From Symsagittifera roscoffensis (lineage: Eukaryota; Xenacoelomorpha; Acoela; Convolutidae), in contig NC_087070.1 of assembly GCF_963678635.1 (NCBI RefSeq), forward strand, positions 15,689,840 through 15,753,839: a DNA stretch of 64,000 nucleotides, written 5' to 3'. Both the position numbers and the translations under genes were made by a program. Each line of letters starts with the position of its first letter. Position 1 is the stretch's first letter. A model generated the notes under the pieces. The model did not search any database, had not been told where the DNA came from, and was given only the letters and a program-made list of their open reading frames with translations. This document shows positions 20,990-33,420 of this stretch, in pieces.

Positions 20990-23900
20990 TTAGAATACGT
21001 AATTTATATTTACGTCGGTTCTGGGAAGAAACCATAAGGAAAAGATAAGCGATGGAAGTTGATTCTGTAAAAGAGTTTAGCTGAAACGCGAATGACGTTT
21101 TTGGTTTTTAGTAGTGGCCAAAGAAACTCAAGTGCCTTGATGGTTTTCAGTTCTTCGTGAGGGACTTCAAACTCATGGTTAGTGTGCCTTTAATACAATA
21201 GTAAAATTTAAAAAGTAAACTGAATTTGAAATGATGAACCTGTAGCGATGATAAGGATTGTGTGATGGTGATCTTGTGTAAAGAGTCATTGAATAAAACG
21301 GTATTAAATGTGAGTATGTGTTACTTTAGTCTTAAACATTAGTTTGTGTGTACAGTTCACATCTCGTTCCTTTGGTGTAAGAAAATCAAAAGTTAATTGG
21401 AAGTCATCAAAACGGTTAAGTAAGATTCATCAGCCTTCACCTTTTTTAGTGCGTGGTCAAGGACGTGATCTAATTGTTTGTTAGTGCTATGGAGATCAAA
21501 GATGTAGTCTGTTTTTATTTAAACAATTTTTGGTTAATTGTGGGTTTGGGATTAATGTTATGTTGTGAGTCTTCTATGAACCTGTGAACATTGTGACCAT
21601 AGTAAGCGATGGGCAATTGGTTAGAAATTCGTGCGATATGTCTCGTGCGATTAAGTATTTGTGAGAAAATGATATTAGGAAACTCATCAAGATTAACTGT
21701 GCAGGTGAGTTGGTGAATGATTGTGGAGTGTAAAATTTTATGATCGGATTGTCGTAGTAGTACTAAGGGGATTAGTAGAGCTTTTATAGGAAAACCATGG
21801 GAGTGTGGAATTAAGGTGTTTTTGTTTACATGAAGGTCTGATTGATTTTCGGTTTCTTGTTATAGAAGCAATATTGTGGAAAGCATGGGATGGAATGAAA
21901 TAAGTAGTCATGCGTGTTAATGAGGTTTGAATAATTGCTTCGTCTGAGTCGTGATGTAGATTGGCAGTTTTGTGAATATCAAGGGATGTTTGATAGATTT
22001 CTGTGTTTGTTGAAAATGCGTGCTGCTCTGGTTTGGTTGGAGTATCAGTGCTAGAAGTGATGTCAGATGGAGAACCGGAGTGTTAACATTGTGGATTAGT
22101 TGTTGCTGTTGGATGAAATTGTCTAAGTCATGCTCGAGTTGGTGATCGGTAATAGGGCTGGGATCATCCTCAAGGCTGTCGAGTAGTGATGAGAGAAGTG
22201 GGGTAGCGTCAGTAAAGTAGCAACTAGAGTTCGAATAAAGGGCAAGGACGGGGTTTCGGGAAGTTGTAGGAGGGAATGGTGGCGCGGAAAAAGTAGTGGT
22301 TGGACTGGATTCATAATCTGAAAAATTATCTGGGGTTTCTACTTGTGAAGTTTTTTAAAATGGCGGAGGTTACATGCGGTTTGTGTTGAGTCGTCAAAAA
22401 CATGCAGTTTTTGGATAGCTAAAAAAATCTACGGAGGGATTGTAGCTGTCGGCTCATTGTTGGCGACAACCTTTATCGTTATGACAACGAAAGTTAACAG
22501 TATGAGGTTATTCAGTTTTTTGCTTGTAGATACAATTCGTAATTTGCGGTTGACAGGTGATATGAGCAATTTGGTTTCTATTTTTTTGTTATTTTATGAC
22601 TCGAATGGGTTCTTAGGGAAAAATTTGTCTCGTATTTTGAATGTGTAAACATTTGTATTTGTATGTGATTAGAATTTTTTTAACTTTAAATTTTTTATGG
22701 ATCTAAAGCTGTTCGTGGATTTTTACGTTCGTCATGTTTTCTGGGTTTTTCACTCAATTTTTTTTTCGTATTCGTTGGTTTGTTCGCTTAGTAAAATTTT
22801 ATTTATTGGAGATGAAAAAATCCCAGTAAACCCTGCGAAGAGTATTCGAGCAACTATTGCTTATCGGTTAAGTTGTGTGTTAACTAGACATGGGTTATAT
22901 ACTCTTGTAAGAAGTCAGAATAACAATCCTGGGTAATCGTTCTAAAGTGTAATAAGGCCATCCTAGAAAGTCTAAAAGTTCATTTTTTATATGTAAGAAA
23001 CTGAAGATATTTGTTGGCGTAATATCTTGAAGTCGGTTTTTTCTCCATTGGGACAAAAATAATCTTTGATTTCTTTAAAACATCAACTATAGTCTTGCGT
23101 GTAGATGTCTCAGAATTCTGCTGTTTCAGCTAGTTTTCGGAATTTTAAATCAATGGATTGTCGTTGGATTGTATCCATTTTGTGAGTAGTTCTTGAAAAT
23201 GTTGTGTTAGAATGTGATATTGAATGTCTGATTTTGAGTATATACCTTTTGATTTTAAATCAAAATTCGGTTTTCTAGCTATTCTGCGAACGCTTTTGGG
23301 TGAAAATTTCTCTAGTGGTGGCTTTAAATTGGGTGTGGTGGTAGTAAATAACAATTATCGTTTTCGGGGTTAAGTTGTACTACATTGTGGCTCTAATCTG
23401 ATCCACGGAAAATGAGGGTAACCCAAAAATGATTTTGCCGTGAAAGGGTACGAAGTGATCTGTCTTTTCGTTAAAAAAACTGGTATGCGCTGGTAGCCTT
23501 GTTTTTCTACAACGACATATAAAATTGATATATTTTTTACAAGTGTGGTACCAAAGGAGGTTTCCCTTGTAATCGATATAATTTGAGCAGTTGCCTAAAA
23601 AGCGATCGATATTCTGCATAAGGTATTTTTTTTTACTGCTAGTACTAGTGATAGAAGGACTTTTGTTCGTTCTAATTCACAAAGTTGTTGTTCTAAGTGA
23701 TAATCAAATTGCATTGCTTCAAACTATTATCGATTCTTTAGTGATAATTCATGGAGACGTGTGCTGTTACGGTTTTCTGGGAGATTGTCCTTTATTTTTA
23801 TATAGTGATACAGGTATATAAGGTTGCACGTGGTCACGATTTTAATTAGTTGTTGTGCCAGAATAATTAATTTTTCCTGCATTCAAACTGTTTTCATGTT

Positions 23901-24517
23901 TATATTCTAATCAAAATTCTGAATATTGTGTTTTAAATATTGGCTACCAAAATTTACAAGCGTATTCTGTTCTAAGTAGTTTTGAAAAGGTGTTAGTTTG
24001 TTTTCAATGCCAGGAATGTTTTTTGGGATTTTCTGGAGTTTTCATTTGCGTGAATTTACTGTATCAAATGGTATTGATTCTTTAGTAGGTATCTGATGGA
24101 ATTTTATCATTCAAAATAGAAATTTAGCTACTTGAAAGATTATGCAAGTGTCCTCAGGAAACACACCAATGGTTGAGTGTGCGAGCTGTTGGATTGCTGA
24201 TGTTGTTGATCATTTTTACAGGGTACATAGATTTCTTGATCTAGCATTGTGTCTTCTTGTATTAGAGATTTTTATCATCAAATTGTATTAAACCTGAACT
24301 ATGTTCTAAAGTTTGTTGATAGTTTGTAGGTCTGGCTATTGATTATATTTTCTGATTGAAAAGTTGCGATTTTATTTGCTGTTTCTATGACTTGTGGTTC
24401 TGATTCACATTGAGTGAGTTTCTTTATAGCGTATTCAAGTAACGTTTTTGCTAATTTTCTTCGCAGTCATATTGCATTACTAAAAGATCTCGTGGTCTTG
24501 TTCGTGGTGATGGATTG
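20990..24517 (-). pseudogene. Decayed coding region of an unidentified element
   Basis: The plus strand is strongly G+T-rich. On the minus strand, short peptide-like stretches are separated by stops and frameshifts: around 21185-21020 (a stretch with FEVPHEELKTIKALEFLWPLL), 21710-21580 (LDEFPNIIFSQILNRTR), 22314-22123 (Pro/Leu-rich), 23354-23145 (Lys/Pro-rich), 23619-23380 (Cys-rich start, then NEKTDHFVPFHGK) and 24538-24445 (MKQLTAAPHDNPSP). Their spacing suggests one old multi-kb coding element, perhaps a retroelement, but no family motif is recognisable. Plus-strand frames in the same region (22457-22648, 22697-22936, 23591-23821) are hydrophobic T-rich translations and less convincing. 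Confidence 0.3.
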
Positions 24518-25009
24518 TCATGAGGTGCTGCTGTTAATTGTTTCATAAGGTAAAAGATGTTTAATACGATGATCAAAAGATACATGGGTGGAAAAGTCCG
24601 GAAAAACTTTATAAAAGGAGGAGGCAGTCTTTGTACTGTTTAATATGGTTGAGAAAATGGTAATAGATGATGTGTAAATTGTTTTGCTTTTATTGTGTAG
24701 ACTTTGATGTGCCAAAAATTGCAAACTATTGTGTTGCATGTCTTGCTGAATTTCACGTCTATAGTGTAAACGATTTATAACCCAATTAATAAATCGGGTG
24801 CTATCTGAATGTTGTCCGTATAGTGGAAGAGGTGCTACAAAGGTGTTCCAGTCAAGACTTAATGGTTTACTTTTATTATGGACGTCTTGATACCTAATAT
24901 ATCTAGTTCTGTTGAGAATCCAGTAAACTGTGGTATGCTTGAAATAGAGGGTGTGAAAATTAAAGAAAATGTTGTTTATAGCGAAGATGATGATGTTTCT
25001 GATAAAGTT
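24518..25009 (-). pseudogene. Open frame of 163 codons without start near its 5' end, unidentified
   Basis: The longest continuous minus-strand frame in the decayed region, open from the TGA at 25010-25012 to its own stop at 24518. Only an internal ATG (24739) is available. The translation contains stretches such as VYWILNRTRYIRYQDVHNK and LPLYGQHSDSTRFINWV, rich in Trp, Tyr, Asn and Arg, which look protein-like. It may be the upstream part of the element that decays through 20990-24517. I do not recognise the family. Confidence 0.3.
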
Positions 25010-25859
25010 TCAACTGGGTTATTTATTAGATTTTTCTTACTTTGTGAATAGTGTTGGGTCATCCAACAATGAAGATGTTGTTAAGGTGTTAGAGGATAAT
25101 AGGTTAACACCTAATTAAGAGGAACTTGATTGTGATGTTGAAGAAGTTAATGGTTCTTATGTTGATTTTATATTGAAATTAGTTCTTGGTGTTGTAAAAT
25201 TTTTGTTTCGTTCTGGTTGAACTATTCGCCTATCTATTGTTAATTTTTGTGTTTAATTTTGTCTTTGGAGACTTGTTTCTTCTATGATATGGAAGATATG
25301 GATAGATATTATAAGTTGTTTCGTTTTGCGGTTCGCTGAGTGATGCGTTTTGATGTGCTGGAGTTAACGGTTCTGAAAATATAACTCTTTATTCTTCAAG
25401 TAGGTGAGAGGCTTTCTACATATGAAGTTTTGGTTGATGTTTGAGGATTTATTGGAGGTGTGCTTTGATTATCAGGTGTTTGGGGATTTGGAGTAGATTT
25501 TTTGGTTGGGTCTAAAAGTGGGGGTTTGGGCTGGAAGTTTGATCAGCAGTTGTGGCTTTTGTTGGTTTTTTCACTTTTTTGGGTAGTTAAAGGTTCTTGA
25601 TAGTATTCTTTGACAAACATTACTTACATGATGATGGCTAATAAAAATACAACTACTGCTCGCTTTAGAAACTTTCGAGAGTAGATGCAATTTGTTTCAG
25701 AGTGATCATTCAGAACGTGATTTCTCTTATCCGGGAGGAACTTAGAAAATAAGTTTTCACTTAGGCAAGGTTGAATTTTTTCTTTGGATTCCAACCAGCG
25801 GATTGAAAAGTGATGAAAAAGCGTAATTAAATAGTCTGGAAGTTTCAGTATGTTTTTTT
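25010..25859. other. G+T-rich stretch, no gene seen
   Basis: Short plus-strand open pieces are present (for example 25046-25230, interrupted by TAA) but nothing recognisable. Base composition stays T/G-skewed up to the start of the 1.85 kb duplication. Confidence 0.4.
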
Positions 25860-26504
25860 GTTTTTATTTATATTTTGTTTTTGATTTTGGTGAAATATTT
25901 TTGCTTTTGAATAAATGATTTTGATAATAGTTTGAGTTTAGCTAAACTTAGTTGTTTTTTTTGAGAGTTTTGGCAGTACCAGTTTATAATAGTTTGTTGA
26001 TTTTTACCAAGACTTTTTGGGAGAATTTTAGCTTTTGAAATGATTTGGTTTCGTCGTCAAATATGAAAGTTGTATTTGTTTTTTGACCTGGAGGTCCAAA
26101 AAGTTAGAGTTAGAGTTCTAGTTTAAAATAAGATAGATTCGTTTAAAAGAACGGTTGTGGCAAACGAGCAATTGTTGAAGAAAGATGCGTTGTGATCGTC
26201 TAGTTTCTTTCACTGGATTTATTTACAATTGAAGTGAGAAACTTTAACTTTCTTCTCATTTATTCAACTGAGAGAAATGAAATGTGATATATTTAAATTT
26301 TCAACAACAACAAATTGTTTAGTCCATTGAATCCTAAATATTCCTTTATTATCTGTTTAGAATATCAATCGCATGAGACAAATTTTCTGTCTTTTTTTGG
26401 ATGTTTTGAGGAATTCTACTTTTTTCAAAAAATTTGATTGTGTGACGATTGTTTGATATGTTTTTGTAGATTGGATTTGTACCCGCATCCAAGTTTAGGC
26501 GTAA

Positions 26505-26710
26505 GTAATCGATTATAATGGATTATTATGATGATTTTTTGACAATTATAATCGATTATAATTACCAAAATTAGGTGTTTAAAGGATTTATATTTGATTA
26601 TAATCGTGATATTCTCCAAGAGATTATAATCTCTTATAATTGATTATAACTGATTATAGTTCTTACAAAAAACCCTTAAAAATAATTATAATCAGTTATA
26701 ATCTCTTTTT
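26505..26710. repeat. Palindrome cluster, TTATAATCGATTATAA type
   Basis: About eight variants of ATTATAATCGATTATAAT within 200 bp, the core ATAATCGATTAT being a perfect palindrome. Centres vary among CGAT, GGAT, TGAT and TCTCTT. Confidence 0.8.
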
Positions 26711-27149
26711 TTTGCGGTAATTTTGTCAAATCAAAACTATATTCGAATTATATCTTATGGGTTATTATTTTTGTGTCAATAAGAAAACCTCTAAAAGAGA
26801 TCTCTTGAACACTTTGGTTCATCTGAACACAAAGTTTTACCACGAAACAAAAGTTTCATAGAGATCCTTTCATATGAACGGAAAGGTTCCCGCGGTGAAT
26901 GAAAAACAAATCTTCCGAACCAAAATGAAACTAAATTAATTTGCTGATGTTTTGGTGTTTAAAAAAGCTTAAAATATGAATTACAAAACAAATCTAATGG
27001 GGAAGAAAAGAAAAAAAAACTTATAAAATTGAATTAATTGGAAAACTTTTTAAAATTTTTTCTCTATTTCCATCGACACCAACGTCTGCAAAAAGCATCA
27101 AAAATAAGCAATTTAGGTGCAACTTCGAAGACAAAATGGACAAAGAAAA

Positions 27150-27370
27150 GGTATTATAATCAATTATAATCAATTATAATGGATTTTTGTGCAAAACTAA
27201 AGAACTAGAAATTTGAATAAAAATAATGGATTATAATTAATTATAATCGATTATAATTGTATCGAAAAAAAGACGAAAAAATAATTGATTATAATTGATT
27301 ATAATGGATTATAATTATTTATAATTTGACTTTAAAAAGAGATTATAATCGATTATTAGTTGATTAAAAT
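27150..27370. repeat. Palindrome cluster, TTATAATCGATTATAA type
   Basis: About ten variants of the same palindrome in 220 bp, facing the first cluster across ~440 bp of sequence without it. Confidence 0.8.
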
Positions 27371-28354
27371 CGATTGTGTTCTTTTCTTTCACAGTCGAAT
27401 TTTCTTTCACTTCTGGTACCAATATACTGGTTTACTGCGAAGTTCGAGGAGATAAGACAACAACTCAGCATGATGGTTGCAGTATGATTGGGAAGCTTTT
27501 TACGAGGCGCCCTTTGTTCGTTTCCTTCTTCTTTCTGACAGTCCTGACATGACTACATAAAAGTCTGAGCTGTATGACGACCAGCCTGCACTTACTATTT
27601 TGTGTCTTTAATCGAATGCTTCGTCCATTCAAGTGTTTGGACGCTGAATCTGAGAAGTCATTTTCTTCAGTTACACCGTGCGCAATTTTTTCGACAACCC
27701 AGTTTTGGTTTTTTATTTATTTTTTGTTTTTGATTTTGGTGAAATATTTTTGCTTTAGAAAAAATGATTCTGATAATAGTTTGAGTTTAGCTAAACTTAG
27801 TTGTTTTTTTTTGAGAATTTTGGCAGTACCAGTTTATAATACTTTGTTGATTTTTACTAAGGCTTGTTGGGAGAATTTTCGCTTTTGAAATGATTTGTTT
27901 TCGTCGTCAAATATCAAAGTTGTGCTTGTTTTTTGACCTGGAGGTCCAAAAAGTTAGATTTAGAGTTCTACTTTAAAATAAGATAGATTCGTTTAAAAGA
28001 ACGGTTGTGGCAAACGAGGAATTGTTGAAGAAAGATGCGTTGTGATTGGTTAGTTTCTTTCACTGGATTTATTTACAACTGAAGTCAGAAATTTTAATTT
28101 TCTCCTCATTTATTCAACTGAGAGAAATGAAATGTGATGTGTTTAAAATTTCAACAACAACAAACTGTTTAGTCAATTGAATCTTAATAATCCTTTATTA
28201 TCTGTTTAGAATATCAATCGCATGAGACAAATTTTTTGTCTTTTTTCTTTGGATGTTTTGAGGAATTCTACTTTTTCAAAAAGTTTCATTGTGGGATAAT
28301 TGTTTGTTATTTTTTTTCTAGGTTGGCTTTGTACCCGCATCCAAGTTTAGGCGT

Positions 28355-28560
28355 AAGTAATCGATTATAACGGATTATTATGATGATTTTTTGACAATTA
28401 TAATCGATTATAATTACCAAAATTAGGTGTTTAAAGGATTTATAATTGATTATAATCGTGATATTCTCCAAGAGATTATAATCTCTTGTAATTGACCATA
28501 ACAGATTATAGTTCTTACAAAAAACCCTTAAAAATAATTATAATCGGTCATAATCTCTTA
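28355..28560. repeat. Palindrome cluster, copy in second repeat
   Basis: Equivalent of 26505-26710 with several decayed units (for example TTGTAATTGACCATAA). Confidence 0.75.
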
Positions 28561-29004
28561 TTTTGCGGTAATTTTGTCAATTCAAAACTATATTCGAATT
28601 ATATCTTATGGGTTATTAATTTTGTGTCAATAAGAAAACCTCTAAAAGAGAGATCTCTTGAACACTTTGGTTCATCTGAAATCAAAGTTTTACCACGAAA
28701 CAAAAGTTTCATAGAGATCCTTTCATATGAGCGGAAAGGTTCCCGCGGTAAAGGAAAAATAAATGTTCCGAACCAAAAATGAAACTAAATTAATTTGCTG
28801 ATGTTTTGGTGTTTAAAAAAGCTTCAAAAATGTATTACAAAACAAATCTAATGGGGAAGAAAAGAAAAAAACTTATAAATTTGAATTAATTGGAAAAATT
28901 TTTTAAAATTTTTTTCTTTATTTCCATAGACACCAACGTTTACAAAAAGCATAAAGTATAAGCAATTTAGATGCAACTTCGAACAAAAAATGGACAAATA
29001 AAAG

Positions 29005-29230
29005 GTATTATAATAATTATAATCGATTATAATGGATTTTTGTGCAAAACTAAAAAACTAGAAATTTGAATAAAAATAATGGATTATAATCAATTATAAT
29101 CGATTATAATTGTATCGAAAAATAGACGAAAAAATAATCGATTTTAATCGATTATAATGGATTATAATTAATTATAATTTGACTTTAAAAAGAGATTATA
29201 ATCGATTATTAGTTGATTAAAATCGATTGT
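29005..29230. repeat. Palindrome cluster, copy in second repeat
   Basis: Equivalent of 27150-27370. Confidence 0.75.
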
Positions 29231-29557
29231 GTTCTTTTCTTTCACAGTCGAATTTTCTTTCACTTCTGGTAGCGATATACTGGTTTACTGAGAAGTTAGA
29301 GGAGAGAAGACAGCAACTCAGCATGATGGTTGCAGTATGCTTGGGAATCTTTTTACGAGGCGCCCTTTGTTCGTTTCCTTCTTCTTTTTGACAGTCCTGA
29401 CATAACCACATAAAAGTCTGAGCTGTTTGACGACCAGCCTGCACTTACTATTTTTGGTCTCTAATCGGATGCTTCGTCCATTCAAGTGTTTGGACGCTGA
29501 ATCTTAGAAGTCATTTTCTTCAGCTACACCGTGCGCAAGTTTTTCGACAACCAGTCT

Positions 29558-31768
29558 TGGCCGCCTTATTTTACTCGAAACGTTCATTTACATTGCGCTG
29601 TTTTGTTGCAGAAGTTGCAAGTCGCTTCACGGGCAGGACAAAGGTAGGTGCTTCGAGGTTTATCCGCTATACGATAGCGCAGATTGAGTAAAAAAAAGTT
29701 GGGTCTTGAAGACCGCCTAAGTTCCTTTTGGAACTCCTTTTATGCCTTTTCTATCAATAGAAGGTCCCTTACAGCCCATCTATCTCGTGTCCTTAAGTTA
29801 CACCGTGCGGATAACCCACTCAGTATCATGGAATTGTTTCAGTGTTTCACGTTTTTTTTTGTTTCTGGGATAACAGTTGTTAAGTCTCGAAGGTTTCATT
29901 ACGTTCTTGAAACTTTTCTTGAAAAGATTTTCTTGAAGCTATAGAGTTTTTGGGGGCAGAGGTTTTGTGTTGCCTAGGTTTAAATGCGGTTTCCAACTGT
30001 AAATTTCGACTGGTCGCCTTTTTGGCCAAAGACAAATGGTGGTTAGGCTCCAAGATGTGTTTCGAAACCAGTCGATTTTTCCCTTCAAGGTTTTTGGACA
30101 AAACAGTAACTTGATCCACCGTAAGCGTTATGGCAAAGCAAAAACCATTCCGGTTGATCAATCATTTTGCAATAACTCTTCAACTATTCAAGAGCATGGG
30201 TTGCTTGTTACAATCGCTAAAGCAGAAGTATGTAAAAGCTAGTGGCACTTTTCCCATGAAATGCCGTCTACGCCATAGAAGTTCTACGCCATAGAAATGC
30301 CATAGAAATTCTAACTTGCTGTCTGCGCCAAACTCAATTCAAATTACAAACAATTGAAAAAATGGAAACAATTCACTTACTATCGATGGAAGTTATACTT
30401 ACTAACAAAAACTTTGAGCTACCAATTTTTGAAGCGAGTGCTTTTATTAAACACAGAACACTGTCGGACAACACCCTTTACCGGCACTGCGCACAAAGCA
30501 GTTGCAATGGATTTGTGCGTAGAAAAAAGGAATCCGCTGAGGTCGTCAAAAATCACTGCCAAATTTCCGATCCGACTGAACAGAAAATTAACTGTTCGTT
30601 TACGAAGTTACTCTGGTAATCAACAAGCTGTAAATAGAGTTCGTTGCAAGTAAAGACCAAAGATGGCAGAGCCAATTTTGCTGACTGGCTTTGAATTACT
30701 TTTGGCCTACAGAAAACTGATTTTTGTTGCACGATTCTGGTCCCCTAGATGAACATCAAGTTATTGTATTAGCCACGTTGACTGGGCTAAACATACTCAC
30801 ACTATTAGATAATTAGTTCTGCGATAGAACGTTTTCGACTGCCCGTTTTCGACAGCGTATTCAGTCGAATTTATACAATACTCGTTTCATTTGAAGGATG
30901 CCTCGCACCGCTTTTTTACCTTCTGTTTTTATGGGACAGTTTTTTCAGCTTTTTGATGTTTTGGACTGTTTTATATCGAGCTGTTTTGTATGAGACTATT
31001 TTGCATATTCACATCAAACAGATATAAATAAACGCTCTGAAATGATGAACCTGGTGGATCGATTAATCGAGTTAAATATCAAGATTAAATTGCAAATTAG
31101 TTTTTTTAGATATAAATTTTTCTCCAGTACTCAAAATTAATCGAAGTAGATTTCGGTTTAAAAAAATGGACGGCTGACTAATCCCTGTAGCCCGAGGGCT
31201 GCAAACGATCTTTTGAAATCTGAAATTCCATTTAGACAGAGATGTGAAAACTTATATAACTACAAAACATCTTGAAGTCTGTCGTTTTGAATTGCTACAC
31301 AACCTTGCAGCAGCAGCATAGCCCCACATGTTACCATTTAGTTGGGCGCTGTCTGTTACTCTCAAATATACTTCAGTAAACCATTTTAGAAACAGTTTGA
31401 AAATTAACTTGAGTTTTCATGTAAATATTATTAATTCGTTTAAGACTATCCGAAAATTTAAAAAATGGCAAATTCAATGTTTTATTTGAAGTTACATCGG
31501 ATTCAGTCAGCATCGATAGTATTTCAGATATTATAACTAATATTGTTTCTAGAGGAAGCTATTTTTTATTGAACCAGGAGGTTAAATTAATTTCTTTCAG
31601 TGTTGATTTCACTTTCAGGCCAATTTAATTTGATTTTTATTGTCTTCTAGAACGGACATAAGTTACTTTTCTTCTTTGAACTAGATCAATCGAAAAAAAA
31701 TAATCCGAAAAAAGGTGTTTGTATATTTGTATTTACTTTTTTTTCTACTTTTCACGCGAGCTCTGAGA
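29558..31768. other. Region without a recognisable gene
   Basis: Short frames on both strands overlap each other (29684-29944, 29880-30161, 30036-30242, 30354-30653) with no domain, splice pattern or neighbour that supports any of them. A small repeat of GCCATAGAAATTC-type words sits near 30265-30312. I see nothing else definite. Confidence 0.4.
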
Positions 31769-31775
31769 TATAAAA
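31769..31775 (+). promoter_or_regulatory. TATA box candidate for 31847-32290
   Basis: TATAAAA located 78 bases before the ATG, in a short leader without upstream ATG between it and the gene. Confidence 0.35.
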
Positions 31776-31846
31776 AAATCTTGTGAGTAGCGTAAAAACA
31801 CTCGAGTTATAAAATTCCGTCTTTTGAACTAAGTTGTCAGATCAAG

Positions 31847-32290
31847 ATGATTGTTTCTCAACCTAGACGCGTTTCACCCGCAGAAGTAAGCGAAAGCTCC
31901 GAGCCAATATTTCACTGCGAAGACCCGAACGTCCAGCGTGCTGAATTGCGAAATGACAATGAAGAAAAGAGCAAGACTGAATTATCCGAACTCAAATTTA
32001 CCAACCCAGAGTTCGAGGAAAACAACCAGAGTTCCTCGCAACCAACTCGGTACCAGGAAAAATTAAAAATCAGTCAAGTTTCTTACAAATGGTTAAAACT
32101 ATTGAGGGGATTTCTTGTGACTCTTTGTACAGCTAGTCTTGTTATTTCTGCGATTATTGTCGTGTACAGAACAGCAGTCCAGTTGAACATAAATTCAGAT
32201 CTGCCCGCTGAAATGCTCAAACAGTCAAATCAATCCAAAAAAGAACTTGAAACCTTGTGCGACGATCACTCAAAATCGGAGACGGCTTAA
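31847..32290 (+). CDS. Small single-pass membrane protein, unidentified (147 aa)
   Basis: A complete frame with ATG in good context (AAG ATG A) and a TATA box candidate upstream. Residues 1-80 are hydrophilic, rich in Glu, Ser, Asn and Gln, and look disordered. Residues ~86-108 form one hydrophobic segment (FLVTLCTASLVISAIIVVY) flanked by Lys/Arg on the N-terminal side. The last ~38 residues are polar with Lys/Glu/Asp. There is no signal peptide, so a single-pass anchor near the C-terminus is the simplest reading. Codon use is more balanced and G+C higher than in surrounding AT-rich DNA, which supports real coding. I do not recognise the family. An AATAAA at 32750 is the nearest obvious polyadenylation signal. 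It could also be the last exon of a longer gene. Confidence 0.5.
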   Translation: MIVSQPRRVSPAEVSESSEPIFHCEDPNVQRAELRNDNEEKSKTELSELKFTNPEFEENNQSSSQPTRYQEKLKISQVSYKWLKLLRGFLVTLCTASLVISAIIVVYRTAVQLNINSDLPAEMLKQSNQSKKELETLCDDHSKSETA

Positions 32291-32867
32291 TTTATTACTT
32301 GGGTCAAAACTGAATGCGGTGAAATTAAACGATGTTTGTACGAAATGAACTAAGAGGTTGACATAAACGGTTGAAATTTGTATAATATCGCCACAGCAAA
32401 AAACTTTATGCAGCTGCATTTTTCGCCTCGTTCACGAGAAATTAAAATTTGAGAATAGCCTATAAGTTTAACTCATGTATGTTTTAGGTCTGAATCAGGC
32501 CTTGAGCAGGTTTGCATTTGTGATAAAATCCATACTGCCTCAGTCCTAATTCAGACATGTCTATGTCCAAACGAAACATGGACCATGTCTGCACAAGATC
32601 TGAAATAGGCAAAATTTTAAGAAGCTCAAACCTGATACCAAGTTTTTTTAAAGGAACGGGTAAACTGATTCAACTAACAATTTGTTTCTAAAGAAAAACT
32701 ATTAAGAACGTTAATTAAAATTAATTTAATTGTTTGTTAATTTAATTAAAATAAATCCTCGTCTTATTTTTCAACTTTGGAAGACGAGAAGGTGCAGTAT
32801 TTGAAAATCAGCAGTCGAGCAGTAAATTCAGGAAGAGCACAAAATTGAAACATACCCAATTTCGGTC

Positions 32868-32912
32868 GAGAAAGTCGAAACATAAAGCGAGCACAATCGA
32901 AACAGTTTTTCT
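32868..32912 (+). repeat. Isolated fragment of the TCGAAACATA minisatellite
   Basis: GTCGAGAAAGTCGAAACATAA, AGCGAGCACAATCGAAACAG: the same two words as in the GTPase spacers, 13 kb away from the nearest array. Confidence 0.5.
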
Positions 32913-33294
32913 TTTAGTTATTGAGAGTTTCGATTAAGTTTTAAATTGAAATTGAGCAAAAATCATCTGCTCAAAAAAGAATTACGATAGGTGGTTGCAT
33001 TTAACAAAAATCAATTGAAAAGATATGCTAGCCGCCAACTAGAAGTTTCCGAGGGACCTCTTTAAGTTTTTGAGATACACGGCTGGGAGGGTAGGTTTGT
33101 CGTTTATGAAGGCCACATTTTTCACCAACTTGCTCAACTTAAGAGAAAATGTCATTTGTCAAATTTTTTTATAAGATCTAATTTAACACTACTCGCACTC
33201 AATAAAAAGATAAAATAATCGGCTATATTATAAATATAAATGTACTTTTAGCAAAATGATAATTAACTATAAGCGCCAATTTTAGATTTTTAAA

Positions 33295-33420
33295 CGACTT
33301 ATAATCCATTATAATGATAACATTTTTGGTTGACATTTTAATTAATTGACTATAATTTTCCGAAAATATCTTATAATCTATTATAATCTGTTATGATCTA
33401 TTATAATAGATTACAATCCT
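33295..33420. repeat. Small TTATAATC(N)ATTATAAT palindrome cluster
   Basis: Four to six units such as CTTATAATCCATTATAATG and GATCTATTATAATAGATTA. Related to the clusters at 26.5-29.2 kb but outside the 1.85 kb repeat. Confidence 0.6.

Larger units (their letters stand above)
25860..27709 (+). repeat. Direct repeat of 1.85 kb, copy 1
   Basis: Begins with a TTTTTGATTTTGGTGAAAT segment and ends after GTGCGCAATTTTTTCGACAA. It is followed immediately by copy 2 at 27710. Divergence is several percent, with small indels. It contains two clusters of TTATAATCGATTATAA palindromes (26505-26710 and 27150-27370). Confidence 0.88.
27710..29557 (+). repeat. Direct repeat of 1.85 kb, copy 2
   Basis: Second copy of 25860-27709. 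The palindrome clusters are retained at 28355-28560 and 29005-29230. The plus-strand frame at 27574-27888 spans the junction between copies and is not preserved elsewhere, so it is not called as a gene. Confidence 0.88.

Noticed and set aside
27574-27888. 104-codon plus-strand frame
   Set aside because: Created by the junction of the two 1.85 kb repeats and not preserved in either neighbour.
26505-29230. CRISPR-like appearance of regularly repeated TTATAATCGATTATAA
   Set aside because: Eukaryotic context, irregular spacing, no constant spacer length, repeats are short palindromes.
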